This document shows positions 39,998 through 51,581 of a stretch of 64,000 bases of DNA, piece after piece. The DNA comes from Nocardia sp. NBC_00403 (GTDB lineage: Bacteria > Actinomycetota > Actinomycetes > Mycobacteriales > Mycobacteriaceae). The position numbers and the translations under genes are program-made. The DNA is taken from NCBI RefSeq assembly GCF_036046055.1, contig NZ_CP107939.1, positions 6,634,001 through 6,698,000 of the forward strand, given 5' to 3'. The notes under the pieces are model-generated. The model did no database searches. It saw only the letters and a list, made by a program, of their open reading frames with translations, and was not told the origin of the DNA. Position 1 is the first letter of the stretch; every line of letters starts with the position of its first letter.

Positions 39998-40314
39998 GAC
40001 GAGACACGTCCTTTGGTTCGGGAGGAGCAAACGCCATCACGAACCCAGCGATGATCGGCGCGACCGGCCTCCACAGGAGGACCGCATGTCCGTTTGCTAT
40101 CGACACCACCAATCGTGACCCACATAACGTACCGTTGGTTAGTGGCACCGTCAATAGCGGGCCGTGGTTTTTGGAGTTCTTGCATGTGCCCCGTGCCGTT
40201 CCGAAAGACCTTGTAGGAGAACAGTGCTCGAGATATTCGAGGACAGCGAGCGACGCCGCACCCGACACAGCCCGGCGCGCGACCCAGTCGTCCCAGCACT
40301 GAACAGCTGCCACC
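39998..40314. other. Intergenic between divergent transporter genes
   Basis: This 317-base region separates the YdcZ pair from the NhaD/ArsB-type permease. I see no supported gene. It must contain the promoters of both units. Confidence 0.45.
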
Positions 40315-41589
40315 ATGTCCCCTGCTGAGATGATGGCGAACGTGCCCGAGCAGATGCTTTCCTCCGCGCGGACCTCTCCTTCGACCACACCACCGCCGCG
40401 ATGGCGGCCGAGCACGCTGGACTGGGTCCGGCTCGGACTGTTGCTCGCCGGACTGCTGTGCGTGCTGACCGGACTACTGCCACAGGACCAGGCCGTCGAC
40501 AATATGCGCCGGATCGGTCCGCTGCTGCTGTTCCTCGGCAGTGTGATCGTGCTTGCCGAACTCACCAGGCAGGCCAAGGTTTTCGATGTCATCGCGCATC
40601 GCATGGCAATTCTGGGTCGCGGCTACTATCCGGCGCTGTTCGGGCTGTGCGTGCTGTTCGCATCCGCCACCACGATCCTGCTCAACCTGGACACCACCGC
40701 GGTGCTGCTCACACCGGTCATGCTCGCGCTGGCGAGTCCCGCCCGGATCCCGCCACTGCCGCTGGCGATGACCACGCTGTGGCTGGCCAATACCGCGAGC
40801 CTGTTGCTGCCGGTCTCCAATCTCACCAATCTGCTGGCCGCGGACCGGATTGCGTTGCACGCCACCGACTTCGCCGCGCGCATGTGGGCGCCACAGCTGG
40901 TGTCGATCGTCGCGACGATGATCTGCCTGTGGGTCTGGTACTGGCGGCGCGGCCGACGCGATGCCGACCGTTACCTGCCGCCGGAACCGGTCCGCCCGGA
41001 GAATACGAGGCAGCGCGCGCTGCTGTACACGACGGCGACCGCGTGTCTGCTGTTCGTCCTGGCCATCCCGTTCGTCGGCGATCGCATCGGCATCGCCGCC
41101 ACGCTGGCCGCGGCCATCGCGGTGGCGGCCTTCGCGATCTTCGACCGTTCCGCGCTGCGGCTGTCACTGATCCCCTGGCAGCTGCTGGTTTTCGTGGTCG
41201 GGTTGTTCCTCGTGGTGCCCACGCTGAGCAGATTCGGACTGTCCGAGGTGATGCACTGGCTGATCGGCACCGACCCCGACGCCCTCGGCGCATACCGCGC
41301 CGCAGGAGCGGGCGCTGCGCTGTCCAACGTGGCGAACAACCTGCCCGCCTATACCGCAGGCGAGACCGTCGTACCGGACGCGAACCGAAACCAACTGCTG
41401 GCCTTGCTCATCGGCACGAATATCGCCCCACTGGTCACCCCATGGGCATCCCTCGCCACGCTGCTGTGCCTCGAATTCTGCCGCACCCATGAAGTCCGCG
41501 TCCCCATGCTGCGATTCGTCCTCACCGGACTCACCCTGGCGCTCACGGCAACAACAGCCGCGGTAGCAGTCCTCCTGCTCACCGATTGA
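40315..41589 (+). CDS. ArsB/NhaD-type ion permease (SLC13-like)
   Basis: This 424-residue membrane protein has about eleven hydrophobic helices. It belongs to the ion transporter superfamily that includes ArsB and NhaD. Typical motifs are the re-entrant ASATTILLNLDTTAVLLTPV in the first half and GAGAALSNVANNLPAYTAGE followed by LLIGTNIAPLVTPWASLATL in the second. No arsR or arsC gene is near, so arsenite export cannot be inferred. A Na+/H+ antiporter or anion transporter is equally possible. The ATG at 40315 gives a ~30-residue cytosolic lead. Confidence 0.85.
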   Translation: MSPAEMMANVPEQMLSSARTSPSTTPPPRWRPSTLDWVRLGLLLAGLLCVLTGLLPQDQAVDNMRRIGPLLLFLGSVIVLAELTRQAKVFDVIAHRMAILGRGYYPALFGLCVLFASATTILLNLDTTAVLLTPVMLALASPARIPPLPLAMTTLWLANTASLLLPVSNLTNLLAADRIALHATDFAARMWAPQLVSIVATMICLWVWYWRRGRRDADRYLPPEPVRPENTRQRALLYTTATACLLFVLAIPFVGDRIGIAATLAAAIAVAAFAIFDRSALRLSLIPWQLLVFVVGLFLVVPTLSRFGLSEVMHWLIGTDPDALGAYRAAGAGAALSNVANNLPAYTAGETVVPDANRNQLLALLIGTNIAPLVTPWASLATLLCLEFCRTHEVRVPMLRFVLTGLTLALTATTAAVAVLLLTD

Positions 41590-41717
41590 CCCCCGATCAC
41601 CGGCGTCAGTGGCACATAGCCGCGGCGAATCGCGGGAAGCCTTTCCAGCATGTGCCACTCGCCCCGCACGACGGAGGAGGGCCGGGCTGCATGCGATGTC
41701 GTGTGCGGTACCGGGCG

Positions 41718-42170
41718 TCAGGGTGGCCCAGGGGCTCGGGGTGGTCCAGGGGGATCGGGGTGCCGAGGGAATCGCAGGGGCGGTGGGGTGGCAACGACGG
41801 ACAGCCGGGCGGAGATGATGCGGCGGGCGCGCGCGTAGGGCGCGGCATCGGAGAACAAGAGTGCGTCCTGGCCCGCCACCCGGGCGATCGAGTCGAGCTC
41901 GAAGGCCAGATCTGCGGGGTCGATGTCGGCGGCGATTTCGCCGAGCGCAACAGCCTCGGCGGCGGCAGCCTCGTACAGGCGCAACCAGTCTCGGCGTCCG
42001 GCGGCGACAGCGTCGTGCACGCGTCCCGGCCTTGCGTCGAACTCCGCGACCGCGGACAGGAAAAAGCAGCCGCCCCGGAAGATCGGTTTCGCGGCGTAAT
42101 CCAGCCAGGAATCGGCCAGCGCCCACACCCGACGCAGACCGGCGGGCGCACGGCGAGCCGGTTTCACCAC
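41718..42170 (-). pseudogene. TetR regulator lacking its DNA-binding domain
   Basis: The frame encodes only the ligand-binding half of a TetR protein: ALADSWLDYAAKPIFRGGCF, FLSAVAEFDARPGRVHDAVA, then ADIDPADLAFELDSIARVAG. The helix-turn-helix that should precede it is missing, and the sequence upstream is Arg/Ser-rich noise. The C-terminal end also runs into a proline-rich read-through. It is most likely a truncated pseudogene. Confidence 0.7.
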
Positions 42171-42418
42171 ACGTCTGATTCGGGTGGCCCGCACCACATG
42201 ACTTGACCTCGAGTGCAGTTGAGGAATAAAGATCGACTCCGTGCGCGAGCGCCGGCGTCGACCAGTCACAGGTGAATTCCGTCGACCGCACACCCGAGTC
42301 CGCGAACCCGTCACAGCCGACAGTTCGCGGTTCGCTCCCGCTGGGCCCGTACACCCACCAGCGGGAGCGCAGGGTGCGCGCCGACAAAATTCCGGTGAGC
42401 GGGAACGCCGAACGACAA

Positions 42419-42447
42419 CAGCCGCACACCTTGCAGGTGCGCGGCTG
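42419..42447 (-). terminator. Hairpin after the nusB operon
   Basis: Arms CAGCCGCACACCT (42419-42431) and AGGTGCGCGGCTG (42435-42447) pair with a single mismatch around a TGC loop, 16 bases beyond the stop of the YCII gene. It is the likely end of the pepQ-efp-nusB-YCII transcript. Confidence 0.65.
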
Positions 42448-42462
42448 TGGCGGACGTTCAGG

Positions 42463-42729
42463 TCAGGCGGAGACCGCGATCTCCCACTCGTAGACCGTCA
42501 GTTCCGATGACCCGGTGGTGTGGACCGGGTCGGTGAAGGCGATCTCGCGGGCGGCGTCGAGGTTGTCGGCGTGGATGACGTAGGCACCGCCGGTGCCGTC
42601 GGTAAAGCGGCCGCTCTCGACCAGGTGGCCGCGTTCGAGCAGATCGGCGAGAAACTCGCGGTGCGGCTCGACGACGGCGGGGTCGAAATTCGGCCTGCGC
42701 ATCGCCATGACCAGGTACTTGTTCACCAT
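42463..42729 (-). CDS. YCII-domain protein
   Basis: This is an 88-residue single YCII domain (MVNKYLVMAMRRPNFDPAVV, then HREFLADLLERGHLVESGRF). The fold is a dimeric ferredoxin-like domain with a conserved His-Asp pair. The function is unknown in most bacteria. Its ATG is one base after the nusB stop, so it is the last gene of the pepQ-efp-nusB unit and precedes a terminator. Confidence 0.85.
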   Translation of the reverse strand: MVNKYLVMAMRRPNFDPAVVEPHREFLADLLERGHLVESGRFTDGTGGAYVIHADNLDAAREIAFTDPVHTTGSSELTVYEWEIAVSA

Positions 42730-42730
42730 C

Positions 42731-43234
42731 TCAGGCCTCGGGCTCCGGGCGCGGGGCCAGCGTCGCCGCGGCGGCGGCGCGGACCTGCGGTGCGACGAGC
42801 ACGACCTGGCCGAGGACGCCGTTCACGAATGACGGGGAGTCGTCGGTGGACAGCTCCTTGGCCAGCTCCACCGCCTCGTCGACCGCGACCACCGGCGGAA
42901 CATCGTTGGCGTGGAACAACTCCCACACCGCGATCCGCAGGATAGCCCGGTCCACGGCGGGCAGCCGGGACAGCTCCCAGTCCTTGAGGTAGGACTCGAT
43001 GGTGCCGTCCACCCGGTCGAGATCGTCGGCGACGCCTTCGACAAGGGTCTTGGTGTAGGCGTGCACCGGCGCGACAGCCTGATCCTGGGTGGACAGTTCG
43101 ACGCGCTCGGAGACCAGGTCGGCCGCGTCGACGTCGCGAGCCTCCGCCTCGAACAGCAGATCGACCGCGCGGCGGCGGGCCTTGTGCCTGGCACCGAGCT
43201 TCTTGTACGTGGGCTTCTGTTCGGCCACTGTCAC
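42731..43234 (-). CDS. nusB: Transcription antitermination factor NusB
   Basis: NusB, with NusE, binds boxA RNA and promotes rRNA antitermination. This 167-residue protein is all-helical, with [20 protein letters not shown] at the N-terminus and [20 protein letters not shown], then [15 protein letters not shown] in the core. A C-terminal tail of about 15 residues is Ala/Pro-rich. It follows efp, the order usual in actinobacteria. Confidence 0.95.
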   Translation of the reverse strand: MTVAEQKPTYKKLGARHKARRRAVDLLFEAEARDVDAADLVSERVELSTQDQAVAPVHAYTKTLVEGVADDLDRVDGTIESYLKDWELSRLPAVDRAILRIAVWELFHANDVPPVVAVDEAVELAKELSTDDSPSFVNGVLGQVVLVAPQVRAAAAATLAPRPEPEA

Positions 43235-43279
43235 ATCATCCCCGTCTTTACCCGATCGCGGCAGCTGCGGGGCCCTGCG

Positions 43280-43304
43280 TGGTCACGCTTCGCGAGCGTG
43301 ACCA
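43280..43304 (-). terminator. Perfect hairpin between efp and nusB
   Basis: TGGTCACGCT (43280-43289) and AGCGTGACCA (43295-43304) form a perfect 10 bp stem with loop TCGCG in the 109-base gap. It could attenuate transcription between efp and nusB or protect the upstream mRNA. Confidence 0.45.
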
Positions 43305-43343
43305 GGCCCGCCGCTACTGCCGCGGCCCGATGGCGGTAGGTGA

Positions 43344-43907
<564 letters not shown>

Positions 43908-43956
43908 TGTCCTCGGATCTCCTCGTTCGTAATATCCACGTCTCGGGCAACCGGCG

Positions 43957-45084
43957 TCAGTCGACGACGGTCAGGTCTTTGCTGGTGTTGGTGAGCAGTT
44001 CCGGGCCCCCCTCGCGCACCACGAGCGTGTCCTCGATGCGGACGCCGCCGCGGCCGGGGAAGTACACACCTGGTTCGACGGTCACCGCCACGCCAGAGAG
44101 AAGTGTACCGGTTCCGGTTTTGGCGATTCCCGGCGCTTCATGGATCTGCAGTCCCACCCCGTGCCCGAGACCGTGCACGAACAGCTTCCCGTGCCCGGCC
44201 GCCTCGATCACCGCGCGCGCCGCCGCGTCAACGTCGGCCACCGGCGCACCCGGTTGCAATGCTTCGCGACCGGCCCGCTGCGATTCCTGGACCAGGGCAT
44301 ATACCTCGCGGTGCCAGTCCGTGGGCGAGCCGAGCACGAAGGTCCGGGTCATATCCGAGTGGTAGCCGCCGACCACCGCGCCGAAATCGAGCTTGACGAA
44401 GTCGCCGACAGCGAGCACAGCGTCGGTCGGCCGATGATGCGGGACAGCCGAATTCGCGCCCGCCGCCACGATCGTCTCGAACGCCACTGCCGCCGCGCCG
44501 TGCTCGAACATGGCCCACTCGAGGTCCCTTGCCACTTGCCGTTCGGTGCGGCCGGGCCGCAGCCCACCGCGCTCCAGCAGCGTGGCGAGCCCGGCATCGC
44601 CCGCGGCGCACGCAGCGCGCAGCTGCTCGACCTCGTACGCGTCTTTCACCATGCGCAGCTGTTCGACGAGGCCGGGTGTGGCGACGAACTCCAGTCCGGT
44701 GTGCTGCTCGACGAAACCACGGTGCTGATCGACGGTGACGACGTGACTCTCGTAGCCGACCCGGCCCAGTTGCCACTCCCCCGCGAGCTCCACGATCCTG
44801 CGGGCGGTGGCCCGTGCGATCTCGGCGCGCAGGTCCGGCACCTGCTCGGCGACCTGGGTGAGGTATCGGCCATCGGTGCCGATCACCGTGCGCTCCTCGG
44901 CATTGCGCATATCCCAGGAGTGCACGAGCAGCGCGGCGTTGGACCCGGTGAATCCCGTCAAGTACCTGATGTTCACCAGATCGGTGACCAACAGCGCATC
45001 GACCTCGTTCTCCACCAGCAGACTCCGCAGCGCACCGCGACGCGCCGCGTAGTCGGGCTCGAGGCCCGCGTGATCAGCAGACAT
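43957..45084 (-). CDS. pepQ: Xaa-Pro dipeptidase (M24 metallopeptidase)
   Basis: This is a 375-residue cytosolic aminopeptidase. The N-terminal creatinase-like domain ([20 protein letters not shown]) precedes a pita-bread catalytic domain. The metal ligands are visible: the two Asp in [20 protein letters not shown], the His in [14 protein letters not shown], and the Glu residues in [18 protein letters not shown]. It begins the pepQ-efp-nusB unit, as in mycobacteria. About 290 bases of promoter region separate it from the divergent prepilin peptidase gene. Confidence 0.93.
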   Translation of the reverse strand: MSADHAGLEPDYAARRGALRSLLVENEVDALLVTDLVNIRYLTGFTGSNAALLVHSWDMRNAEERTVIGTDGRYLTQVAEQVPDLRAEIARATARRIVELAGEWQLGRVGYESHVVTVDQHRGFVEQHTGLEFVATPGLVEQLRMVKDAYEVEQLRAACAAGDAGLATLLERGGLRPGRTERQVARDLEWAMFEHGAAAVAFETIVAAGANSAVPHHRPTDAVLAVGDFVKLDFGAVVGGYHSDMTRTFVLGSPTDWHREVYALVQESQRAGREALQPGAPVADVDAAARAVIEAAGHGKLFVHGLGHGVGLQIHEAPGIAKTGTGTLLSGVAVTVEPGVYFPGRGGVRIEDTLVVREGGPELLTNTSKDLTVVD

Positions 45085-45374
45085 ATGTCAAAGCTACCGC
45101 CGACACGCATCGCGGCGACACGCAACACGTACACCGGCGACGGGCGGATCCGCCGCGGGCGATGCCGTGGTCGGGCGGGTACCGCCGCGAACGGACAAAC
45201 GTCGCAATACGGCTGAACCGAAATCCGCTCTGCCCCCGCACAATTACTGCGGAGCAGCCGGCGGTCGGCGACCGCGACACCGAGCGGACCAGTGGTTGTT
45301 CACATATCGATCGGCTATCAACATTGCGGGCCAGAGGCTTGATCGGCGACCGCGCCCGACAAAGGCTGGTAGCC

Positions 45375-45833
45375 ATGGACTTTGCCGCATTCTCCCTGCT
45401 CGTGGCCTGGTGTGCGATGCTCACCGTCATCGATATCCGGCACCGCAGACTTCCCGACACGCTCACCGGATCAGGTGCGCTGATCGTGTTCGGATACGCG
45501 CTGTTCACAACACAATTCACAACCGCGTTGCTCGGTGCTGCGCTGCTGACGATCCCCTACTTGCTGGTGCACATGGTGTCGCCCGGGGCGTTCGGCGCCG
45601 GCGACGTGAAACTCGCGATCGGACTGGGTGCGGTGGCCGCGCTCGGCGGCGCGCGGACCTGGGTGTCGGCAGCGCTCGTCGCACCGGCACTCACCGCCGC
45701 GGTCGGCATCGTGGCGCTGACGGTCCGGCGAATGCGAGCCGATGCCGACAGCACCGCAGCAATCACGGTGCCGCACGGGCCTGCGATGTGCTTGGCGACG
45801 ATGCTGGCGCTGGTGGTGACGCATGACAACTGA
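45375..45833 (+). CDS. Minimal prepilin peptidase (A24 family, catalytic domain only)
   Basis: This 152-residue membrane protein has the two active-site aspartates of type IV prepilin peptidases, in VIDIRHRRLPDTL and GAGDVKLAIGLG. It lacks the N-terminal methyltransferase domain, as in the mycobacterial homologue Rv2551c. It would cleave leader peptides of type IV pilin- or Tad-like proteins. No pilin or secretion ATPase gene is in the window, so its substrate must be elsewhere. It starts at ATG 45375, and aroC follows after 180 bases. Confidence 0.88.
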   Translation: MDFAAFSLLVAWCAMLTVIDIRHRRLPDTLTGSGALIVFGYALFTTQFTTALLGAALLTIPYLLVHMVSPGAFGAGDVKLAIGLGAVAALGGARTWVSAALVAPALTAAVGIVALTVRRMRADADSTAAITVPHGPAMCLATMLALVVTHDN

Positions 45834-46013
45834 CGCCACCCCGACACGCCGGATCGATCCGCCCGGACTCGAGCTCTGCGGCGCTCTCACAGCGACAACC
45901 TGGCCGGTGACGGCAGGTGGTGCGACGACCATGTCACAGCCGGGGCGAGCGTGCCCGTGATCACGCCGGGCCGCGTGCCGGAGCACCCGCGCCGACATGG
46001 GAAGATGGACGAC

Positions 46014-47203
46014 GTGTTGCGCTGGATAACTGCCGGAGAATCCCATGGTCCCGCCCTCGTCACCATCCTCGAGGGCATGGTGGCCGGTCTCGAGGTGACA
46101 TCCGAAGAGATCTCCGCGCAGCTCGCGCGGCGCCGGCTCGGGTACGGGCGCGGCGCGCGAATGAAGTTCGAGGCCGACAAGGTCACCATCGTGGGCGGTG
46201 TGCGCCACGGCCGCACCATGGGTGGACCGATCGCGGTCGAGATCGCCAACTCCGAGTGGCCGAAGTGGACGATTGTCATGTCCGCCGACCCCGTCGACGA
46301 GACCGAGCTGTCGGATCTGGCACGCAATGCGCCGCTCACCCGGCCACGGCCTGGACATGCCGACTACTCGGGCATGCTCAAGTACAACTTCGACGACGCC
46401 CGCAACGTGCTGGAGCGGGCCAGCGCCCGCGAGACCGCCGCGCGCGTCGCGGCGGGCACGCTCGCCCGCAACTTCCTGCGGCAAGCCTTCGGTGTCGAGG
46501 TCGTCTCGCACGTCATCTCCATCGGAGCCGCCGCGAACACCACCGGTCTGGTGCCCACCGCGAAAGATCTTGCCGCCATCGACGAGAGCCCGGTGCGCGC
46601 GTTCGACAAGGACGCCGAGGCCGCGATGATCGCGGAGATCGAGGCCGCCAAGAAGGACGGCGACACTCTCGGTGGCGTCGTCGAGGTCGTCGTGGAGGGT
46701 CTACCGGTCGGGTTGGGCTCCTTCATCAGCGGCGAGAACCGGCTCGACTCGCGACTGGCCGCCGCACTGATGGGCATTCAGGCGATCAAGGGCGTCGAGG
46801 TCGGCGATGGTTTCGAGACCGCACGCCGACGCGGCAGCCAGGCACACGACGAGATGAAGCCGGGGCCCGACGGCGTGCTGCGCTCCACCAACCGGGCGGG
46901 CGGCCTGGAAGGCGGCATGACCAACGGCGAGGCGCTACGGGTCCGCGCCGCGATGAAGCCGATCTCGACGGTGCCGCGCGCGCTGGCCACGGTCGACATG
47001 ACCACCGGCGAGGAAGCCGTCGCCATCCACCAGCGCTCCGACGTGTGTGCGGTGCCCGCCGCGGGTGTGGTCGCCGAGTCGATGGTGGCGCTGGTCGTCG
47101 CACAGGCCGCGCTGGAGAAGTTCGGCGGCGATTCGCTGACCGAGACCCTCGACAACATCACCAGCTACATCAAGCGCATCAGCGCCCGCCCACACGTGCC
47201 GCA

Positions 47204-47207
<4 letters not shown>
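46014..47207 (+). CDS. aroC: Chorismate synthase
   Basis: AroC forms chorismate from EPSP using reduced FMN. It has 397 residues. The GTG at 46014 ([20 protein letters not shown]) has GGAAG at a good distance, while ATG 46005 lies too close to it. Signature motifs are [39 protein letters not shown] and [20 protein letters not shown]. Its stop overlaps the aroK start by four bases (ATGA), and aroB follows the same way. Confidence 0.97.
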
Positions 47208-49209
<2,002 letters not shown>

Positions 49210-49230
49210 TCAGAAAACGTCTGGCGACAA

Positions 49231-49269
49231 CGACAACGGCGCACCTCCACAGGAGGTGCGCCGTTGTCG
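49231..49269 (+). terminator. Strong terminator after aroB
   Basis: A perfect 18 bp stem (49231-49248 with 49252-49269) closes on the three-base loop ACA, 21 bases after the aroB stop. Being symmetrical, it can also serve the convergent gene ending at 49286. Confidence 0.8.
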
Positions 49270-49285
49270 TCGCTCGATACCCGGG

Positions 49286-49753
49286 TCAGGCCGGGGTCGG
49301 CTGCGCCGTGGGTGGCGTGGATTGATTGTCGTTGCGGCGGCCCGCCACCGCGCGGCCGATCGCGACGCCGAGCAGCGCGGGCACGAAGATCAGCAGGACG
49401 ATGAACGAGGCCGAGGCGGTCAGCTCGAAGAGCAAGCCGTTGTCACCCAGGTCGAAGCGGGGCAGCCAGTCCAGGATCCAGGCGACGAGGCCGCTGCCGA
49501 CGCCACCGGCCACCGCGGCCTTCAGCCACAAGATGGTCAGATCGGAGCCGCGCTCGGGGTCGGGGTGGGCGGCGCGGTCCTTGCGACCATCCAGCACGCC
49601 CCAGAACGCGATGACGCCGAGCAGGACGACCAGCGCCAGCATCCGCATCCACCCGCCTTGGGTCGGCCAGTACACCATCGCAAATCCCAGCACGGTACGC
49701 AGCACGACAACCAGCGCACCGAGGAGTGTGGCTCGCAACACCCAAGCATTCAT
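49286..49753 (-). CDS. Four-helix membrane protein (B-4DMT-like), copy 1
   Basis: This 155-residue protein has four hydrophobic helices (LGALVVVLRTVLGFAMVYW, MLALVVLLGVIAFWGVLDG, a middle helix, and FIVLLIFVPALLGVAIGRAV) and a polar tail. It resembles the B-4DMT group of actinobacterial transporter-like proteins, one of which (Rv2536) lies near aroB in mycobacteria. ATG 49753 (MNAWVLRA) is preferred because the paralogue at 50710 starts identically. The function is unknown. It lies downstream of the small secreted protein and of copy 2. Confidence 0.72.
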   Translation of the reverse strand: MNAWVLRATLLGALVVVLRTVLGFAMVYWPTQGGWMRMLALVVLLGVIAFWGVLDGRKDRAAHPDPERGSDLTILWLKAAVAGGVGSGLVAWILDWLPRFDLGDNGLLFELTASASFIVLLIFVPALLGVAIGRAVAGRRNDNQSTPPTAQPTPA

Positions 49754-49856
49754 GGTCAACACCATAGCCTCGAGTCTGCAAAGGGTCGACCAGTTCACTG
49801 ACTGCCCGGCTGACCCTTTCGAACTGACAGGTGGTTATCGGGTTCGCACGGACATC

Positions 49857-50114
49857 TCAGTTGGAAGGAACCCAGAGATCGTACCGATCACTACCGTCAT
49901 TACGCGGAACGCACTGCGCCCGATCATTCCAGAGCGGCGCGCCCTTCAGACAGTTTGCCAGCGAGACGCCCGACGCCGAACCCACGCATTGGAACCCCCA
50001 GCGCGGCTGCGTTGATGCGCAGCCATCGCCCTGGGCCGCAGCCTGTCCGGCAAACACGAACGCAGACGCGGCGATCGTCATCGCGGCGGCGACCCCGACT
50101 CGAATGAACACCAC
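49857..50114 (-). CDS. Small secreted protein with four cysteines
   Basis: This is an 85-residue exported protein of unknown function. A GTG start at 50114 follows GGGAGGGGG. The signal peptide is VGVAAAMTIAASAFVFAGQA, with probable cleavage after AAAQ. The mature ~57 residues contain cysteines at 32, 43, 55 and 68, so two disulfides are likely, and they are Trp- and Asp-rich at the end. It sits between two paralogous membrane protein genes on the same strand. Confidence 0.7.
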   Translation of the reverse strand: MVFIRVGVAAAMTIAASAFVFAGQAAAQGDGCASTQPRWGFQCVGSASGVSLANCLKGAPLWNDRAQCVPRNDGSDRYDLWVPSN

Positions 50115-50257
50115 ACTGCCCCCTCCCGTTGAAATGTGTTGGACAGCAAGATAATACCGGAGGGTCTCGGTAGCGACAGGAGCATCACCGGATTACCCAC
50201 GAACATGCTCCAGCTGCACAGGAGGGACGGTGTTGGCGTGCAGGCGTCGAGCTCGGG

Positions 50258-50710
50258 TCAAGCGGGAGCGGGCGTGAACTGGTCGGTGGCGGCGCGGGCG
50301 GAAAGGGCTCGGCCAGCGCCGACGCCGATGAGGGCGGGGATAAAGATCAGCAGGACGATGAACGATGCGGCTGCGGTGAGTTCGAAGAGCAGGCCGTTGT
50401 CGCCGAGATCGAACTTGGGGAGCCGGTCCAGCATCCAGGCGCCGAGGCCGCTGCCGAGCCCGGCCGCCGCCGCTGCCTCGAGCCAGACCAGAGCCGGGTC
50501 GGTGCCGCGTTCCGGATCGGGCTGGGCCGACCGGCCCATTCGCCCGTCCAGCACACCCCAGTACAGAACGGTGGCCACCGGAACGATCAGGCAGAACAGC
50601 CGCATCAACACCCCCCAGGTCGGCCAATTCACCATCGCGAACCCGAGCACCGTACGCAGGAAAACAACCAGCGCACCGAGCGCGATGGCGCGCACCACCC
50701 AAGCATTCAT
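50258..50710 (-). CDS. Four-helix membrane protein (B-4DMT-like), copy 2
   Basis: This 150-residue protein is a clear paralogue of the gene at 49286-49753. The two share MNAW, LRTVLGFAMV, WGVLDG, RFDLGDNGLLFELTA-like and FIVLLIF segments. It has four membrane helices. ATG 50710 is taken from agreement with the paralogue. It lies 43 bases after aroE on the same strand and may be cotranscribed with it. The function is unknown. Confidence 0.72.
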   Translation of the reverse strand: MNAWVVRAIALGALVVFLRTVLGFAMVNWPTWGVLMRLFCLIVPVATVLYWGVLDGRMGRSAQPDPERGTDPALVWLEAAAAAGLGSGLGAWMLDRLPKFDLGDNGLLFELTAAASFIVLLIFIPALIGVGAGRALSARAATDQFTPAPA

Positions 50711-50753
50711 GCCGACCACCATAACCCCGACCAGGGTAAAACTAGAACCCGTA

Positions 50754-51581
50754 TCAGTTTTCGTAGCCGGCGTTCGCCAATGCCGCCGCCATGTCCGCAC
50801 GCGGTGCCGGGCGGCCGGTGAACAGCTCGACCTGTCCGTATGCCTGGTTGAGCAGCATCTGCAAACCGCTGACCACCGTGTGTCCTGCGCGCGCCACCGC
50901 CTCGGCCAAGGGGGTCGGCCAGGGGTTATAGATCGCGTCGAGGACCACCGGGGCCAGCGCAACCGCGTCTGCGATCTCCACGGCCGCCGCAGCCGGGATC
51001 GTGCTGATCACAGCACCGGCTCGCTCGCACAGCCCGGCGAGTGCGGCGGAGTCGAAACTGGTCACCGCCGCGTTGATGCCGAGCCGCTCGGCGAGATCGA
51101 TCATGCCGCTTGCCCGCCCGGCGTCCCTGGCGATGACGGTCACCGTCTTCGCGCCGAGTTCGGCGAGCGCGAGCAGCGCGGGCCGCGCGGTGCCACCCGC
51201 ACCGAGCACTACCGCCTCGGCCACATCGGTGACACCACCGCCGCGGAGCGCGCCGAGCACGCCTTCCACGTCGGTGCAGTCAGCCAGCCAGCCTGCGTCG
51301 GTGCGGACAAGGGTGTTGGCCGAGCCGACCAGTACCGCCCGCTCGGTGCGCCCGGCGGCGTAAGCGAGCGCGGCCTCCTTACCCGGCATGGTCACCGAGA
51401 GCCCGACCCATTCCGGCCCGAGCCCGTCGACGAAACCGGGCAGCTGCTCGGCCGTACATTCGATGCGCTCGTAGCTCCAGTTCAGCCCGAGCGCACGATA
51501 CGCGGCCAGGTGCAGCTGTGGCGATCGCGAGTGTGCGATCGGCTTGCCGAGCACCGCCGCCTTGCGACTATCGGCCACCAT
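50754..51581 (-). CDS. aroE: Shikimate dehydrogenase
   Basis: AroE reduces 3-dehydroshikimate with NADPH. It has 275 residues. The shikimate-binding serines are in IAHSRSPQLHLAAYRALGL, the catalytic lysine in VTMPGKEAAL, and the NADP loop is VVLGAGGTARPALLALAELG. It overlaps the mltG end by 14 bases in the conserved order alaS-ruvX-mltG-aroE, so three housekeeping functions share one transcript with it. Confidence 0.95.
   Translation of the reverse strand: MVADSRKAAVLGKPIAHSRSPQLHLAAYRALGLNWSYERIECTAEQLPGFVDGLGPEWVGLSVTMPGKEAALAYAAGRTERAVLVGSANTLVRTDAGWLADCTDVEGVLGALRGGGVTDVAEAVVLGAGGTARPALLALAELGAKTVTVIARDAGRASGMIDLAERLGINAAVTSFDSAALAGLCERAGAVISTIPAAAAVEIADAVALAPVVLDAIYNPWPTPLAEAVARAGHTVVSGLQMLLNQAYGQVELFTGRPAPRADMAAALANAGYEN

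Noticed and set aside
40315..41589. Arsenite exporter ArsB
   Set aside because: The fold fits, but no arsR, arsC or cysteine-type regulator is nearby, so the specific function is not supported.
45917..47203. 5' part of a 724-codon frame that ends with AroK
   Set aside because: Upstream of ATG 47204 this frame is an out-of-frame shadow of aroC. Only the part from 47204 is the aroK gene.
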